NCBI GenBank assembly: GCA_020343575.1
Contig: CP070801.1
Location: forward strand, 1,042,100 to 1,051,477
Origin: Candidatus Aenigmatarchaeota archaeon
GTDB lineage: Archaea > Aenigmatarchaeota > Aenigmatarchaeia > QMZP01
Length of the DNA: 9,378 nt
Direction of reading: 5' to 3'
The stretch's first letter is position 1; the number at the start of each line of letters is the position of its first letter. This document shows positions 1-6,593 of this stretch, in pieces. A program made the translations under genes and the position numbers. Below the pieces are notes generated by a model, which worked only from the letters and a program-made list of their open reading frames with translations, searched no databases and had not been told where the DNA came from.

Positions 1-10
1 CCTTTAGTTT

Positions 11-610
11 TTAGGATAGATTCAATATGAGGTAGAATCTGATCACATTGAAACTCTTCCCATGTATCCATTTCCGGAAAAACGTTGTGTTGATTGAGAC
101 GAGCTTGCCCATCCTGCTTCCTATACAGGGTCCAACACTGAGGTACCAGTCATCTCTATTTCCATAAATGTTCTCGCTTTCTACACCCACCCAGAAATCT
201 TGTTTTTTCCCTATGTAATGCCTGAGCTGGAGTATTTGCCAGATGTTTTCATTGCTGATGTTGAAATCGATTTGTGTACAGATGAACCACTTCTTGGAAT
301 CGAAGGTTGGTGAAAGAACGAACTTGTAATCACTACCCTCTTTCACGTACTTCTTTCCTCCCATTATGGCGAGACTGAACTGTTCACTGAACTTGATTTT
401 CGATCCGAAATACACCAGCGGTTCTGTGCTTCGCAAAATGTCACCTAAAACGAACTGCAACCTGAGGTAGAGTTTTCCGCTTATGTGCTTGTCTGCAAAG
501 GAGAAAATCCTTACCTGATTTTCGCTTTCATCTGCTTTTGCAAAGAAAGACCCCAGGAACATCAACACAACCAACAAAACCAAAACTGTAAATTTTTTCA
601 TTTCAGCCAT
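11..610 (-). CDS. Secreted beta-strand-rich protein of unknown function
   Basis: A 199-residue protein that I do not recognise. Residues 1-26 form a clear signal peptide: Lys5-Lys6, a hydrophobic core (residues 7-23) and an Ala-Lys-Ala cleavage site before Asp27. The mature part has almost no helix-like stretches. It is a series of 8-12 residue segments with alternating hydrophobic and polar residues, rich in Phe, Tyr and Trp and separated by charged or Gly/Asn/Asp turns, and it ends in a hydrophobic strand. This resembles a membrane beta-barrel or an all-beta secreted domain. I chose the ATG at 610 because GAGG lies six bases upstream. A second ATG at 601 also keeps the signal peptide but has no ribosome binding site. 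The reading frame is open upstream to 787, but that extension lies inside the preceding gene. It overlaps the end of the 113-residue membrane protein by 8 nt, so translation is probably coupled. The gene is sure; its function is unknown. Confidence 0.75.
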   Translation of the reverse strand: MAEMKKFTVLVLLVVLMFLGSFFAKADESENQVRIFSFADKHISGKLYLRLQFVLGDILRSTEPLVYFGSKIKFSEQFSLAIMGGKKYVKEGSDYKFVLSPTFDSKKWFICTQIDFNISNENIWQILQLRHYIGKKQDFWVGVESENIYGNRDDWYLSVGPCIGSRMGKLVSINTTFFRKWIHGKSFNVIRFYLILNLS

Positions 611-944
611 CGCTTTCCTCTTCCTCATCTTCGTCTTCTTGGATTCTCCTCGTTGGAATAACATAACAAACCACAACCGTAGAGATAACCGATAGAATGA
701 AACTGGCCAGCATTGTTTCCCAGATGTAAGCGTGTTTGACCTCATCTGATAAGAACCAGTACATGGTTCCGGAAAAACCAACTGCAAGAAAAATCAAGGT
801 AAGAACAACATATAGAACATAAGGCAGTTCAAAGTAAGTCCCAGTCTTTGTTCGGTAAATTCTATCCTTTGCAGAGAGTGCGAAGTTAAAACCAAACATC
901 AAGCACAACACACCAATTAAAAGAGAAAAAGTGTTCAAATCCAT
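603..944 (-). CDS. Small three-span membrane protein with acidic tail
   Basis: A 113-residue protein that I do not recognise. Three hydrophobic segments at about residues 5-24, 40-63 and 75-96 look like membrane helices. Residues 102-112 are nearly all Asp and Glu, so the C-terminus is a strongly acidic soluble tail. The ATG at 944 is preceded by GGGAGGT six bases upstream, a strong ribosome binding site. The frame stays open further upstream, but that part lies in the preceding gene. It starts 14 nt after the 128-residue membrane protein ends and overlaps the start of the secreted protein, so the three are very likely one transcript. The combination of two small membrane proteins and one exported protein suggests a shared envelope role, but this is inference from context only. 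Confidence 0.75.
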   Translation of the reverse strand: MDLNTFSLLIGVLCLMFGFNFALSAKDRIYRTKTGTYFELPYVLYVVLTLIFLAVGFSGTMYWFLSDEVKHAYIWETMLASFILSVISTVVVCYVIPTRRIQEDEDEEEESDG

Positions 945-958
945 TTTGAACCTCCCTT

Positions 959-1345
959 TCACCAGCAGAGCACTGCCATTAAAATAAGCACTGCTCCAAA
1001 AAATGGTAACCAACCTGCAATAAGTGACCTTGTATGTTCGGACCTATCAGAAGCGTCGTTACTCCTGGCCCACCTAACTATCCTGAATACTGTTCCAGCA
1101 CCTGAAATATAAAAGGCCAGAAGAAAAACCAGAGACAACCCTAATGATAACTTTGAACTGATAAAGTATGACACAGTGGATCCTAACATACAGACCACAC
1201 CCAATACTAGGATAAACCCGCTTATACGCCGCAACTGCCGCTGGTTGAGGTCGATGAAGAATAACAGCAGCTGGATAATGTTTTGGCGATTGTGAAGCAG
1301 GATTAATCCCAAACCCACTACCAAAAGTATAAAGAATAATATCAT
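959..1345 (-). CDS. Small four-span membrane protein
   Basis: A 128-residue protein that I do not recognise. Four hydrophobic segments lie at about residues 2-17, 41-62, 66-90 and 108-127. The loops carry basic clusters, at residues 36-40 and 88-102. The first helix starts at residue 2, so it may be a signal anchor. The ATG at 1345 has AAAGGA seven bases upstream, and a second purine-rich GGAGGG lies further out. It is the first gene of the three-gene minus-strand operon that continues with the 113-residue membrane protein and the secreted protein. Upstream is the gene-free hairpin region. No catalytic or transport motif is visible, so I give no function. Confidence 0.7.
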   Translation of the reverse strand: MILFFILLVVGLGLILLHNRQNIIQLLLFFIDLNQRQLRRISGFILVLGVVCMLGSTVSYFISSKLSLGLSLVFLLAFYISGAGTVFRIVRWARSNDASDRSEHTRSLIAGWLPFFGAVLILMAVLCW

Positions 1346-1446
1346 GGTTTTTTCCTTTCACCCTCCGAAATTTAGATTTTTAGCGAAAGACCATCAAAAG
1401 TCGAACCCAAATAAGACGAAGGACGAATAGAAACAGGCTCGATAGA

Positions 1447-1603
1447 TAGCTTCCGCTAAGATTTTCTGAGACCTCTGAACCCACTGTAGGGAGCGCATCC
1501 CTATCGGGTTTTGGGTTTCTTAGGAAACCCTAAGGCCCCTGCCTTTGCAATCCTTTAGGATTTCTGAGTTGGTTTTACAGACCAATTCAGTGCCCGAAGG
1601 CGC
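1447..1603 (+). other. Run of seven short hairpins; possible structured RNA
   Basis: The 293 bp between the HerA-like gene and the membrane operon hold no gene. They do contain consecutive inverted repeats with short loops. The stems are 1447-1458 (TAGC, 4 bp), 1487-1503 (TAGGGA, 6 bp), 1513-1530 (GGGTTTC, 7 bp), 1532-1545 (AAGGC, 5 bp), 1549-1562 (AATCC, 5 bp), 1564-1590 (CTGAGTTGGT with ACCAATTCAG, 10 bp) and 1590-1603 (GTGCC with GGCGC, 5 bp). Two stems contain G-U pairs that form only in plus-strand RNA and become A-C mismatches in minus-strand RNA, which favours plus. Against that, minus-strand RNA would have a GGAA loop and a C(UUCG)G loop in the first and last hairpins. A T-rich stretch (1608-1620) follows on the plus strand. 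It does not match tRNA, rRNA, or the SRP or RNase P conserved motifs I looked for. The hairpins are seen directly; that they form an RNA is inference. Confidence 0.4.
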
Positions 1604-1638
1604 AAAGTTTTGAATTTGTTAACATGATACATGATGGA

Positions 1639-3699
1639 TTAATCGAATTCAATTTTCTCGAATTCTCCCTTATCTTCGAAATCCTTTATAGTGGATATGA
1701 ACAATGTCAGTGTCTTACCTATCTTGGCTCTCTTTGCAGCCTCCTGAACAACCATGTTCTTTATCTGGTCAGAGGCGCAGAGGAAATACCTGTTCCTGCC
1801 AAGATCAGAGAAAATCTTTTCCCTGTCTTGTGAATTCGAAATAATTATGTTTGCCTTTTTCTTCCCAATATTCAACTCAATCTTGTCACCCTTCGCTTCG
1901 AAAGTCCACCCAGCCATCTTGAACATCTCAAGCACATTGTCAACCTTAACATCCAATACGTTTTCCTCAGGTCCGTACCTTGTTGCAAATACATCCATGC
2001 CCAGTTCAGTCAGGTAGTAGTAGTTCAGCCTGTTCTTCTTTATCTTTGCCTTTCTCATTGCAACCAGATCCAGGTCTATCAGTTTCTCCACTCTCCTGTT
2101 GAAAACACTCCCGGAGATTCTCAGGGTTTTGTATATTTCTGACGAGAAAGCACCCGAAGCATTCCCTATAACCTCTATTACATTCCAGTCATTCTCGTTT
2201 ATCTCCTGTATCTTATCCATGGGGACCTTTCTGGGGGTTCTCTTAGATTCGGGTTTCTTTTCGATGTGCTCCGGTTCCAGCATCTTGTGTCTACCTTCCA
2301 CGGGCTCCTCTATCTCTATTTTCCCTCTCATGAATTCTGCAATATCACTGTCAGTGACTGAACCCTTCTGGAAATCGAACTCATCGAATGTCACAAGGAA
2401 GGAGTTCGGGAATTCGGAATTCCTGCAAAGCATGAATCCATGACCAACAGGAAGCTTTCTTATGTATCCACCCTGTTCCTCATAATCCAGTCCAAGCATG
2501 TTTGATGCATCAAGGATGTCAGAACTATGCTTGGTATCCAGACCGAGGTTCATGTATATGTGGGTCGAGGTGTTGCCCAGGGCGGGGTATGAAACAAGGG
2601 AAGGGTGCTGGTCAATGTATATCATTCCAAGACCAAGTTCCCTGACTTCCCTGAAAATCAGATCAATAACTGTTTCAGAACCTATCTTCTTTGACTTCTC
2701 CCTGTTCAGTACATGATGGGCTTCCTCAAGTATAACAGTACCGATAAGCTCTTCTCTCTTACCTTTGATAACCATCCAGTCCCTTATCCACTGAAGGATT
2801 ATCTCAATGAAGAAGGTTTTGTCATTGGTGTCAAGGGAATCAAGTTCCAGTATCGTAATCTTTCCAGACTCGAAGAAACTTGAGGGGTTTACCCCTTCAT
2901 CGCAATCAAAAACCTCACCAAGCTCCTTGAAACAAAGAGATTCTAATGGCCTCTCTGCTGTTGCCAGCCAGTTCCTCTCTCTGCTCGGCATCTTGGCTGA
3001 TGCCGCATACTCGGTCAGCCATCCCTTCAGATCCTTCAATCTCGGTTTATCATTTTCACTGTAAACGTTGTCCAAAGCCTTCAGAATGATGTGCCTACCA
3101 CCACCAAGCAGCCAGTAGGCGTGGTCGAATATGCTGGAGAACTCCTTCATCCACTGTGAAAGCTGGATTCCTTCTGGAGGTTTCAGGGGATTGAATCTGA
3201 AGGGAGAAACATTCCTCCCTATCGTAAATATATCTATCCTGTCCCTAAGCTCTGTTGAGAGCAGGTCCTTGTAGTTCCTCTTTGAGAAGTCAAAAACCAG
3301 AACAGGAATCCCGTTATCAGACAACTGCTTTATCATGCACAACGCTGTGTTGGTCTTTCCGTAACCCGAGGAACCGAATATTCCCATGTGGGTTAAAAGG
3401 AAATCCCTTTCCAAGGATACGGGGTACATACTTTTCCTTCCGTAAAGAACATCACCAAGTCTCAGATCCCCCCTGGATGCAATGTTCCTTGGGGGCGGCT
3501 CCATAAGGATTGTATCCCTTAATTCCTTTCTTGAGAAAACCGCTGCCTTTACAGTATCAATCATCTCAAATATTCTTTTCTTTGTTTCCTCATCCCCGAG
3601 CAGGTAGGCCTTGCTAAGCCTCCTGGCTCTCTCCTTCCCCAGAACAGGGACAAGCTTCTTTATTTCACTTTCTATTAACTTCTCATCATGGCTGATCAT
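1639..3699 (-). CDS. HerA/VirB4-like (DUF87) ATPase with C-terminal winged helix
   Basis: A 686-residue P-loop ATPase of the HerA/FtsK superfamily, whose members form rings that move DNA or protein. The Walker A motif is GSSGYGKT at residues 109-116. Walker B is VILEEAHHV at 322-330, with two acidic residues. A conserved glutamine follows in YIDQHPS (Gln364), and Arg350 or Arg353 could be the arginine finger. Residues 1-60 are helical and charged. Residues 460-495 form a Pro/Lys/Glu linker. Residues 501-575 look like a winged helix, and 576-686 are an alpha/beta region that I cannot assign. Known HerA proteins are about 500 residues, so the tail is extra. No NurA nuclease gene is in the window. 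The ATG shares an ATGA overlap with the upstream coiled-coil gene and sits behind GGTGGTGAGGA, which points to tight co-translation. DNA translocation is the family expectation; the specific role is unknown. Confidence 0.85.
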   Translation of the reverse strand: MISHDEKLIESEIKKLVPVLGKERARRLSKAYLLGDEETKKRIFEMIDTVKAAVFSRKELRDTILMEPPPRNIASRGDLRLGDVLYGRKSMYPVSLERDFLLTHMGIFGSSGYGKTNTALCMIKQLSDNGIPVLVFDFSKRNYKDLLSTELRDRIDIFTIGRNVSPFRFNPLKPPEGIQLSQWMKEFSSIFDHAYWLLGGGRHIILKALDNVYSENDKPRLKDLKGWLTEYAASAKMPSRERNWLATAERPLESLCFKELGEVFDCDEGVNPSSFFESGKITILELDSLDTNDKTFFIEIILQWIRDWMVIKGKREELIGTVILEEAHHVLNREKSKKIGSETVIDLIFREVRELGLGMIYIDQHPSLVSYPALGNTSTHIYMNLGLDTKHSSDILDASNMLGLDYEEQGGYIRKLPVGHGFMLCRNSEFPNSFLVTFDEFDFQKGSVTDSDIAEFMRGKIEIEEPVEGRHKMLEPEHIEKKPESKRTPRKVPMDKIQEINENDWNVIEVIGNASGAFSSEIYKTLRISGSVFNRRVEKLIDLDLVAMRKAKIKKNRLNYYYLTELGMDVFATRYGPEENVLDVKVDNVLEMFKMAGWTFEAKGDKIELNIGKKKANIIISNSQDREKIFSDLGRNRYFLCASDQIKNMVVQEAAKRAKIGKTLTLFISTIKDFEDKGEFEKIEFD

Positions 3700-4238
3700 T
3701 CCTCACCACCCAAGTCTTCAAAGATCTTCACTATCTTCGTCTCAGTCTGGTAATTCTCAAGAAGTTCCCTCAACTCTGTCCTAAGCTCAAAGATATCCTT
3801 CCAGAACCTCACGTTCTCGCTTCTCTTTTCTCTTCTGAGGATTGAGATATCCATCTTGATATTTCTCTTTTCATCCATGTTTGTTAGCTGGTTCTCTATC
3901 CTACCCTTTTCCTCAATGTCAGAATCTATGTCCGCTATTATATCATTGTGTATGCTCTCCCTGAGCTCCATTGCCTTCTTTGTTTCGTCTACCCTTTCCC
4001 TCAGAAAACTGACCCTGTCAAAAAGGTTTCCTGTTATGTCCGGACTTGCCCTCTTCAGGGGTTCAATGGGTTCCTCATCGAGCCTTGGGATTGCTTGTTT
4101 GGCAACAACCCTTACTATTTCAACAAGTTCTTCTTTTGGAATTTCTTCACGGAATGTACGAAAGACAGTTTCTGAGTCAATATTATCCTCTATGTATTTG
4201 TCATCCTTATACTTCTTATCCATCTCGTAATCTTCCAT
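3696..4238 (-). CDS. Coiled-coil protein coupled to the HerA-like ATPase
   Basis: A 180-residue soluble, highly charged protein that I do not recognise. The first 25 residues are mostly Asp, Glu, Lys and Tyr. A central part contains a Pro-rich segment (Glu-Glu-Pro-Ile-Glu-Pro-Leu-Lys). From about residue 75 to the end there are near-continuous heptad-like Leu/Ile/Met spacings with Arg, Lys and Glu, typical of a long coiled coil. I chose the ATG at 4238 because GGGTGAT lies just upstream and matches the archaeal 16S anti-Shine-Dalgarno. A TTG at 4250 would add four residues but lacks a site. Its stop overlaps the ATPase start as ATGA. The pairing suggests that it is an adaptor, loader or stoichiometric partner of the ATPase; this is inferred from gene order alone. 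Confidence 0.75.
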   Translation of the reverse strand: MEDYEMDKKYKDDKYIEDNIDSETVFRTFREEIPKEELVEIVRVVAKQAIPRLDEEPIEPLKRASPDITGNLFDRVSFLRERVDETKKAMELRESIHNDIIADIDSDIEEKGRIENQLTNMDEKRNIKMDISILRREKRSENVRFWKDIFELRTELRELLENYQTETKIVKIFEDLGGEE

Positions 4239-4280
4239 TAAATCACCCAAATATAGTTATTACTTTAATGTAGTTATCTG

Positions 4281-4308
4281 TTATATAATGACCGAAAGCT
4301 TTATAAGT
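4281..4308 (-). promoter_or_regulatory. Candidate TATA elements for the coiled-coil/ATPase pair
   Basis: Reading the minus strand, ACTTATAAAG (4308-4299) is a good archaeal TATA box. It would place the transcript start about 39 nt ahead of the ATG at 4238. A second, closer element, TTATATAAC (about 4289-4281), would give a leader of roughly 20 nt that still includes the GGGTGAT site. The rest of 4239-4415 is AT-rich with no gene or clear structure. Confidence 0.5.
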
Positions 4309-4369
4309 CTTCCGTTCCCCTAGAAATCGTTAATTTGCACTCTTGATATCGGTTTAAAACTAAATTCTA

Positions 4370-4384
4370 AGAAAAGACAAACCT
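4370..4384 (-). terminator. Possible T-rich terminator after the lipid operon
   Basis: On the minus strand, downstream of the stop at 4416, there is a pyrimidine tract of the form TTTGTCTTTTCTTAG. Short T tracts without a hairpin are typical archaeal terminators. The tract is interrupted, so this is a weak call. Confidence 0.25.
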
Positions 4385-4415
4385 ACTGTCTTGCGTTATG
4401 ACTATTAACGAAAGA

Positions 4416-4817
4416 CTACTTTTTTCTGGTGTACTTGGCATAATCAGGAGTGACTTCGGAATCCAGAAGATATCTCAGGAGTTCTTCATTCTCGTTCCTA
4501 TGTCTCCTGGCGAGGTAGAACAAGAGATAGACCAGGATTATCCAGGCCGCAAGGGTTTCTGCAAAGTTCAGAACATAGAGTGCATAAAATATATAGGCAA
4601 TTATCATGAAAAAAACAATCCAGACCAAGGATCGGTTTAACTGTCTTGCGCTCTCCATGTAGCTGTCCAGGAAAACCTTCTGTTTATCCTCATCCAGCCT
4701 CGTGAGCCTCTTGTCATAGTAATCGAGCCTGAACCACACCCTTCCTAGAATATCCTTTCTGAAATCTATTTCTTTCAGTTTTGAGGCAATCTCCTTTCCT
4801 TTCTTTTCTTCAGCCAT
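4416..4817 (-). CDS. Two-span membrane protein in the inositol-lipid operon
   Basis: A 133-residue protein that I do not recognise. Residues 1-60 are charged and helical (Lys, Glu, Arg, Asp). Two membrane helices follow at about 64-83 and 88-103, then a basic cluster (Arg-Arg-His-Arg) and an acidic, helical tail. The ATG at 4817 is preceded by GAGGGAG about four bases upstream and lies 1 nt beyond the stop of the phosphatidyltransferase gene. A TTG at 4835 would extend the protein by six residues into the upstream gene and is less likely. Position and spacing say that it is co-translated with the archaetidylinositol-phosphate synthase. It could be a partner, regulator or helper of that enzyme in the membrane, but nothing in its sequence shows an enzymatic function. 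Confidence 0.75.
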   Translation of the reverse strand: MAEEKKGKEIASKLKEIDFRKDILGRVWFRLDYYDKRLTRLDEDKQKVFLDSYMESARQLNRSLVWIVFFMIIAYIFYALYVLNFAETLAAWIILVYLLFYLARRHRNENEELLRYLLDSEVTPDYAKYTRKK

Positions 4818-4818
4818 A

Positions 4819-5412
4819 TTACTCCCTCGTTGCAATCCATATCCTCTGCAGCGCAGAAATGTTACTGAGAACAGCTAGGATAACGATCACATAAGTAAGG
4901 TAAACCGGTTGTATTGAAGCCAACAGAATTCCGATAAACAATATTACCATTCTTTCTGCTCTCTCCAGTAAACCCCCCTTTAGCTCTTCATAGACCAATT
5001 CCTTTTCCTTTGCAGCGGATTTCGCGTATGTGGTCATCAGACTTCCGAATATGTAAATGAATATCCAAGCGTACGCTGGCAGGTAAAACCCAGGTAGTCC
5101 AGAAAACAAAAGAGCGAATACTATTACCCCCTCCACATACCTATCCATTATGGTATCCAGGTAAGCTCCCAATCTTGAGGTCTTACCCATAACCCTTGCC
5201 ACGGATCCGTCCACCAAATCGATAAAGGCTGAGATTATGAAGAAAATCGCTGCTACCAGAAATTGCTTCTCAACGAGGAAGTAAAGAGCTATGATTGCGG
5301 GCACTATCGTTAAAAAAGTCCACTGGTTGGGGGAGAGACCAATCCTGGAGAAAACAATCCCTACCTTAACAGAGAAACTGGAGAATATCTCTCTCCTTTT
5401 GTAAAGAGTCAT
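4819..5412 (-). CDS. CDP-alcohol phosphatidyltransferase, probable archaetidylinositol-phosphate synthase
   Basis: A 197-residue integral membrane enzyme. It carries the complete CDP-alcohol phosphotransferase signature D-x2-DG-x2-AR-x8-G-x3-D-x3-D at residues 65-90 (Asp65, Asp68, Gly69, Ala72, Arg73, Gly82, Asp86, Asp90), which binds metal and the CDP lipid. About six hydrophobic helices surround it, as usual for the family. The gene starts 3 nt after the inositol-1-phosphate synthase stop. That neighbour supplies L-myo-inositol-1-phosphate, which makes archaetidylinositol-phosphate synthase (CDP-archaeol plus inositol phosphate) the best assignment. From the motif alone it could also use glycerol phosphate or serine. 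The ribosome binding site is weak (GAGGGAAAG about eight bases upstream), which fits coupling to the upstream gene. Family: certain. Substrate: likely from context. Confidence 0.88.
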   Translation of the reverse strand: MTLYKRREIFSSFSVKVGIVFSRIGLSPNQWTFLTIVPAIIALYFLVEKQFLVAAIFFIISAFIDLVDGSVARVMGKTSRLGAYLDTIMDRYVEGVIVFALLFSGLPGFYLPAYAWIFIYIFGSLMTTYAKSAAKEKELVYEELKGGLLERAERMVILFIGILLASIQPVYLTYVIVILAVLSNISALQRIWIATRE

Positions 5413-5415
5413 ATT

Positions 5416-6519
5416 TTATCTTTCCCTCTCTCCCCTTATAAATTGCTCCACCATTTCCTTCGCAAGGGAATCAGGAAACTGTTGGGGGGGATGTTTCATG
5501 AAGTAAGAGGACGGCGAAACCAATGCTCCACCAATACCCCTATCCTTCGCAAGCTTCGCGCACCTTAGGGCATCTATCACAACGCCTGCTGAATTTGGGG
5601 AATCCTCAACAGAAAGTCGGAGTTCCAGGTCCATGGGAACATCACCGAAGTGTCTCCCTTCTATACGGATGAATCCTATCTTGTTGTCATGCTGCCAGGG
5701 AACGTAATCACTCGGACCTATATGGATGTTCTCATCCTTAAACCTCTTGGTTGCTTGGGACTGGACAGATTCGGTTTTTGAGATCTTTTTTGATTTGAGT
5801 CTGGTTCTCTCAAGCATGTTCAGGAAATCCGTGTTTCCACCCGTATTAAGCTGATAAGTTTTATCAATCTTCATTCCCCTGTCAGCAAACAATTTGGTAA
5901 GAACCCTGTGAACAATTGTGGAACCTATCTGGGATTTTATATCATCCCCCACAATTGGGATTCCTACATCCCTGAACTTCTTTTCCCATTCAGTATTAGA
6001 TGCTATGAAAGCAGGCATACAGTTTACAATGGCACAGCCCGCCTTTATTGCACAATCAGCATAGTATCTCGTGGCCTCCTCACTACCCACAGGCATGTAG
6101 TTTATCAATACATCCGCTTTTGTTTCCTCCAGGATTTTCACAATATCAACTGGTTTTTCATTTGAAACCCTGAATGCCCTATCTTCATGGAATTCACCCA
6201 TATGATCAGCTACACCATCCAGTGTTGGACCCCTCATAACATTAACACTAAGATTCGGAATATCCCCTTGGAAAACCTTCGTGCAGTTTGGTTTTATGAA
6301 AATCGCTTCAGACAAATCCTTACCAACCTTCCTCTTATCCACATCAAACGCAGCTACCGGTCTTATATCAGATATTTTGTATCCACCGAGAACGTTATGC
6401 ATAAGCCCGGGAACTAACTCATCATTCGAACCCACACCCCTGTAGTAGAACAATCCCTGTATAAGACTTGATGCACAATTCCCCACACCAGCTATTGCGA
6501 GCCTGATTTCTTTACTCAT
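5416..6519 (-). CDS. L-myo-inositol-1-phosphate synthase
   Basis: A 367-residue cytosolic enzyme that converts D-glucose 6-phosphate to L-myo-inositol-1-phosphate in an NAD-dependent reaction. The N-terminal nucleotide-binding glycine motif GVGNCASS is at residues 11-18. The family blocks GDDIKSQIGST (191-201), LNTGGNTDFLNM (224-235) and DSPNSAGVVIDALR (306-319) are all present, and the length is typical of archaeal members. It is the first gene of a minus-strand operon with the phosphatidyltransferase and a small membrane protein. The ATG at 6519 has almost no ribosome binding site. Upstream, a 20-bp palindrome (6534-6553) lies where the transcript start is expected, so the gene is probably repressed by the divergent PadR protein. 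Confidence 0.95.
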   Translation of the reverse strand: MSKEIRLAIAGVGNCASSLIQGLFYYRGVGSNDELVPGLMHNVLGGYKISDIRPVAAFDVDKRKVGKDLSEAIFIKPNCTKVFQGDIPNLSVNVMRGPTLDGVADHMGEFHEDRAFRVSNEKPVDIVKILEETKADVLINYMPVGSEEATRYYADCAIKAGCAIVNCMPAFIASNTEWEKKFRDVGIPIVGDDIKSQIGSTIVHRVLTKLFADRGMKIDKTYQLNTGGNTDFLNMLERTRLKSKKISKTESVQSQATKRFKDENIHIGPSDYVPWQHDNKIGFIRIEGRHFGDVPMDLELRLSVEDSPNSAGVVIDALRCAKLAKDRGIGGALVSPSSYFMKHPPQQFPDSLAKEMVEQFIRGERER

Positions 6520-6533
6520 CCAAAAACCATCGA

Positions 6534-6553
6534 TATTTTACTTATGTAAAATA
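6534..6553. promoter_or_regulatory. Operator 1: perfect 8-bp-arm palindrome before the inositol-phosphate synthase gene
   Basis: TATTTTAC and GTAAAATA are perfect inverted arms separated by TTAT. The site lies 15-34 bp upstream of the synthase ATG. With the TATA region at about 6566-6578 read on the minus strand, the transcript start would fall inside this palindrome, so a bound dimer would block initiation. A near-copy (17 of 20 bases) lies at 6574-6593. Confidence 0.7.
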
Positions 6554-6565
6554 GTTGGTAAAACA

Positions 6566-6579
6566 TATTTATATATTTT
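6566..6579. promoter_or_regulatory. Shared AT-rich TATA region between the lipid operon and padR-like gene
   Basis: The stretch TATTTATATATTTT is nearly symmetric and can act as a TATA box in both directions. On the plus strand it sits about 20-25 bp before the ATG at 6593, consistent with a leaderless transcript. On the minus strand it predicts a start near 6545, giving a leader of about 25 nt for the synthase gene. It lies between the two operators. Confidence 0.5.
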
Positions 6580-6593
6580 ACAAATATAAAATA
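6574..6593. promoter_or_regulatory. Operator 2: near-copy of operator 1 abutting the PadR start codon
   Basis: TATTTTAC and ATAAAATA are inverted arms separated by AAAT, with one arm mismatch. The site begins exactly 40 bp after operator 1 and is identical to it at 17 of 20 positions. It ends on the A of the PadR ATG and overlaps the downstream edge of the TATA region, so it fits negative autoregulation. An extra GTAAAAC half-site lies at 6558-6564. Confidence 0.6.

Noticed and set aside
1374..1384. Minus-strand TATA box (CTAAAAAT) for the three-gene membrane operon
   Set aside because: Weak match and very close to the start codon; not strong enough to list as a feature.
1441..1620. tRNA, SRP RNA or RNase P RNA in the hairpin region
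   Set aside because: No TTCGA-type T loop, acceptor stem, SRP GNAR helix or RNase P conserved core could be found.
1622..1637. Box C/D guide RNA (ATGATAC and ATGATGG near CTGA motifs)
   Set aside because: Boxes are imperfect and the spacing between candidate C and D boxes does not fit a guide RNA.
2405..2425. Closely spaced GAATTC/GGAATTCC repeats
   Set aside because: Encode Asn-Ser-Glu-Phe-Pro-Asn-Ser in the ATPase; ordinary codon coincidence. A similar pair near 1645-1667 encodes Glu-Phe-type residues at the C-terminus.
1754..3506. Several plus-strand open frames of 70-115 codons opposite the ATPase
   Set aside because: Low-complexity Ser-rich translations fully inside a clear ATPase gene; antisense shadows.
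1639..3699. A HerA-NurA end-resection pair or a plasmid transfer locus
   Set aside because: No NurA nuclease, relaxase or pilus genes are in the window; only the ATPase fold is supported.
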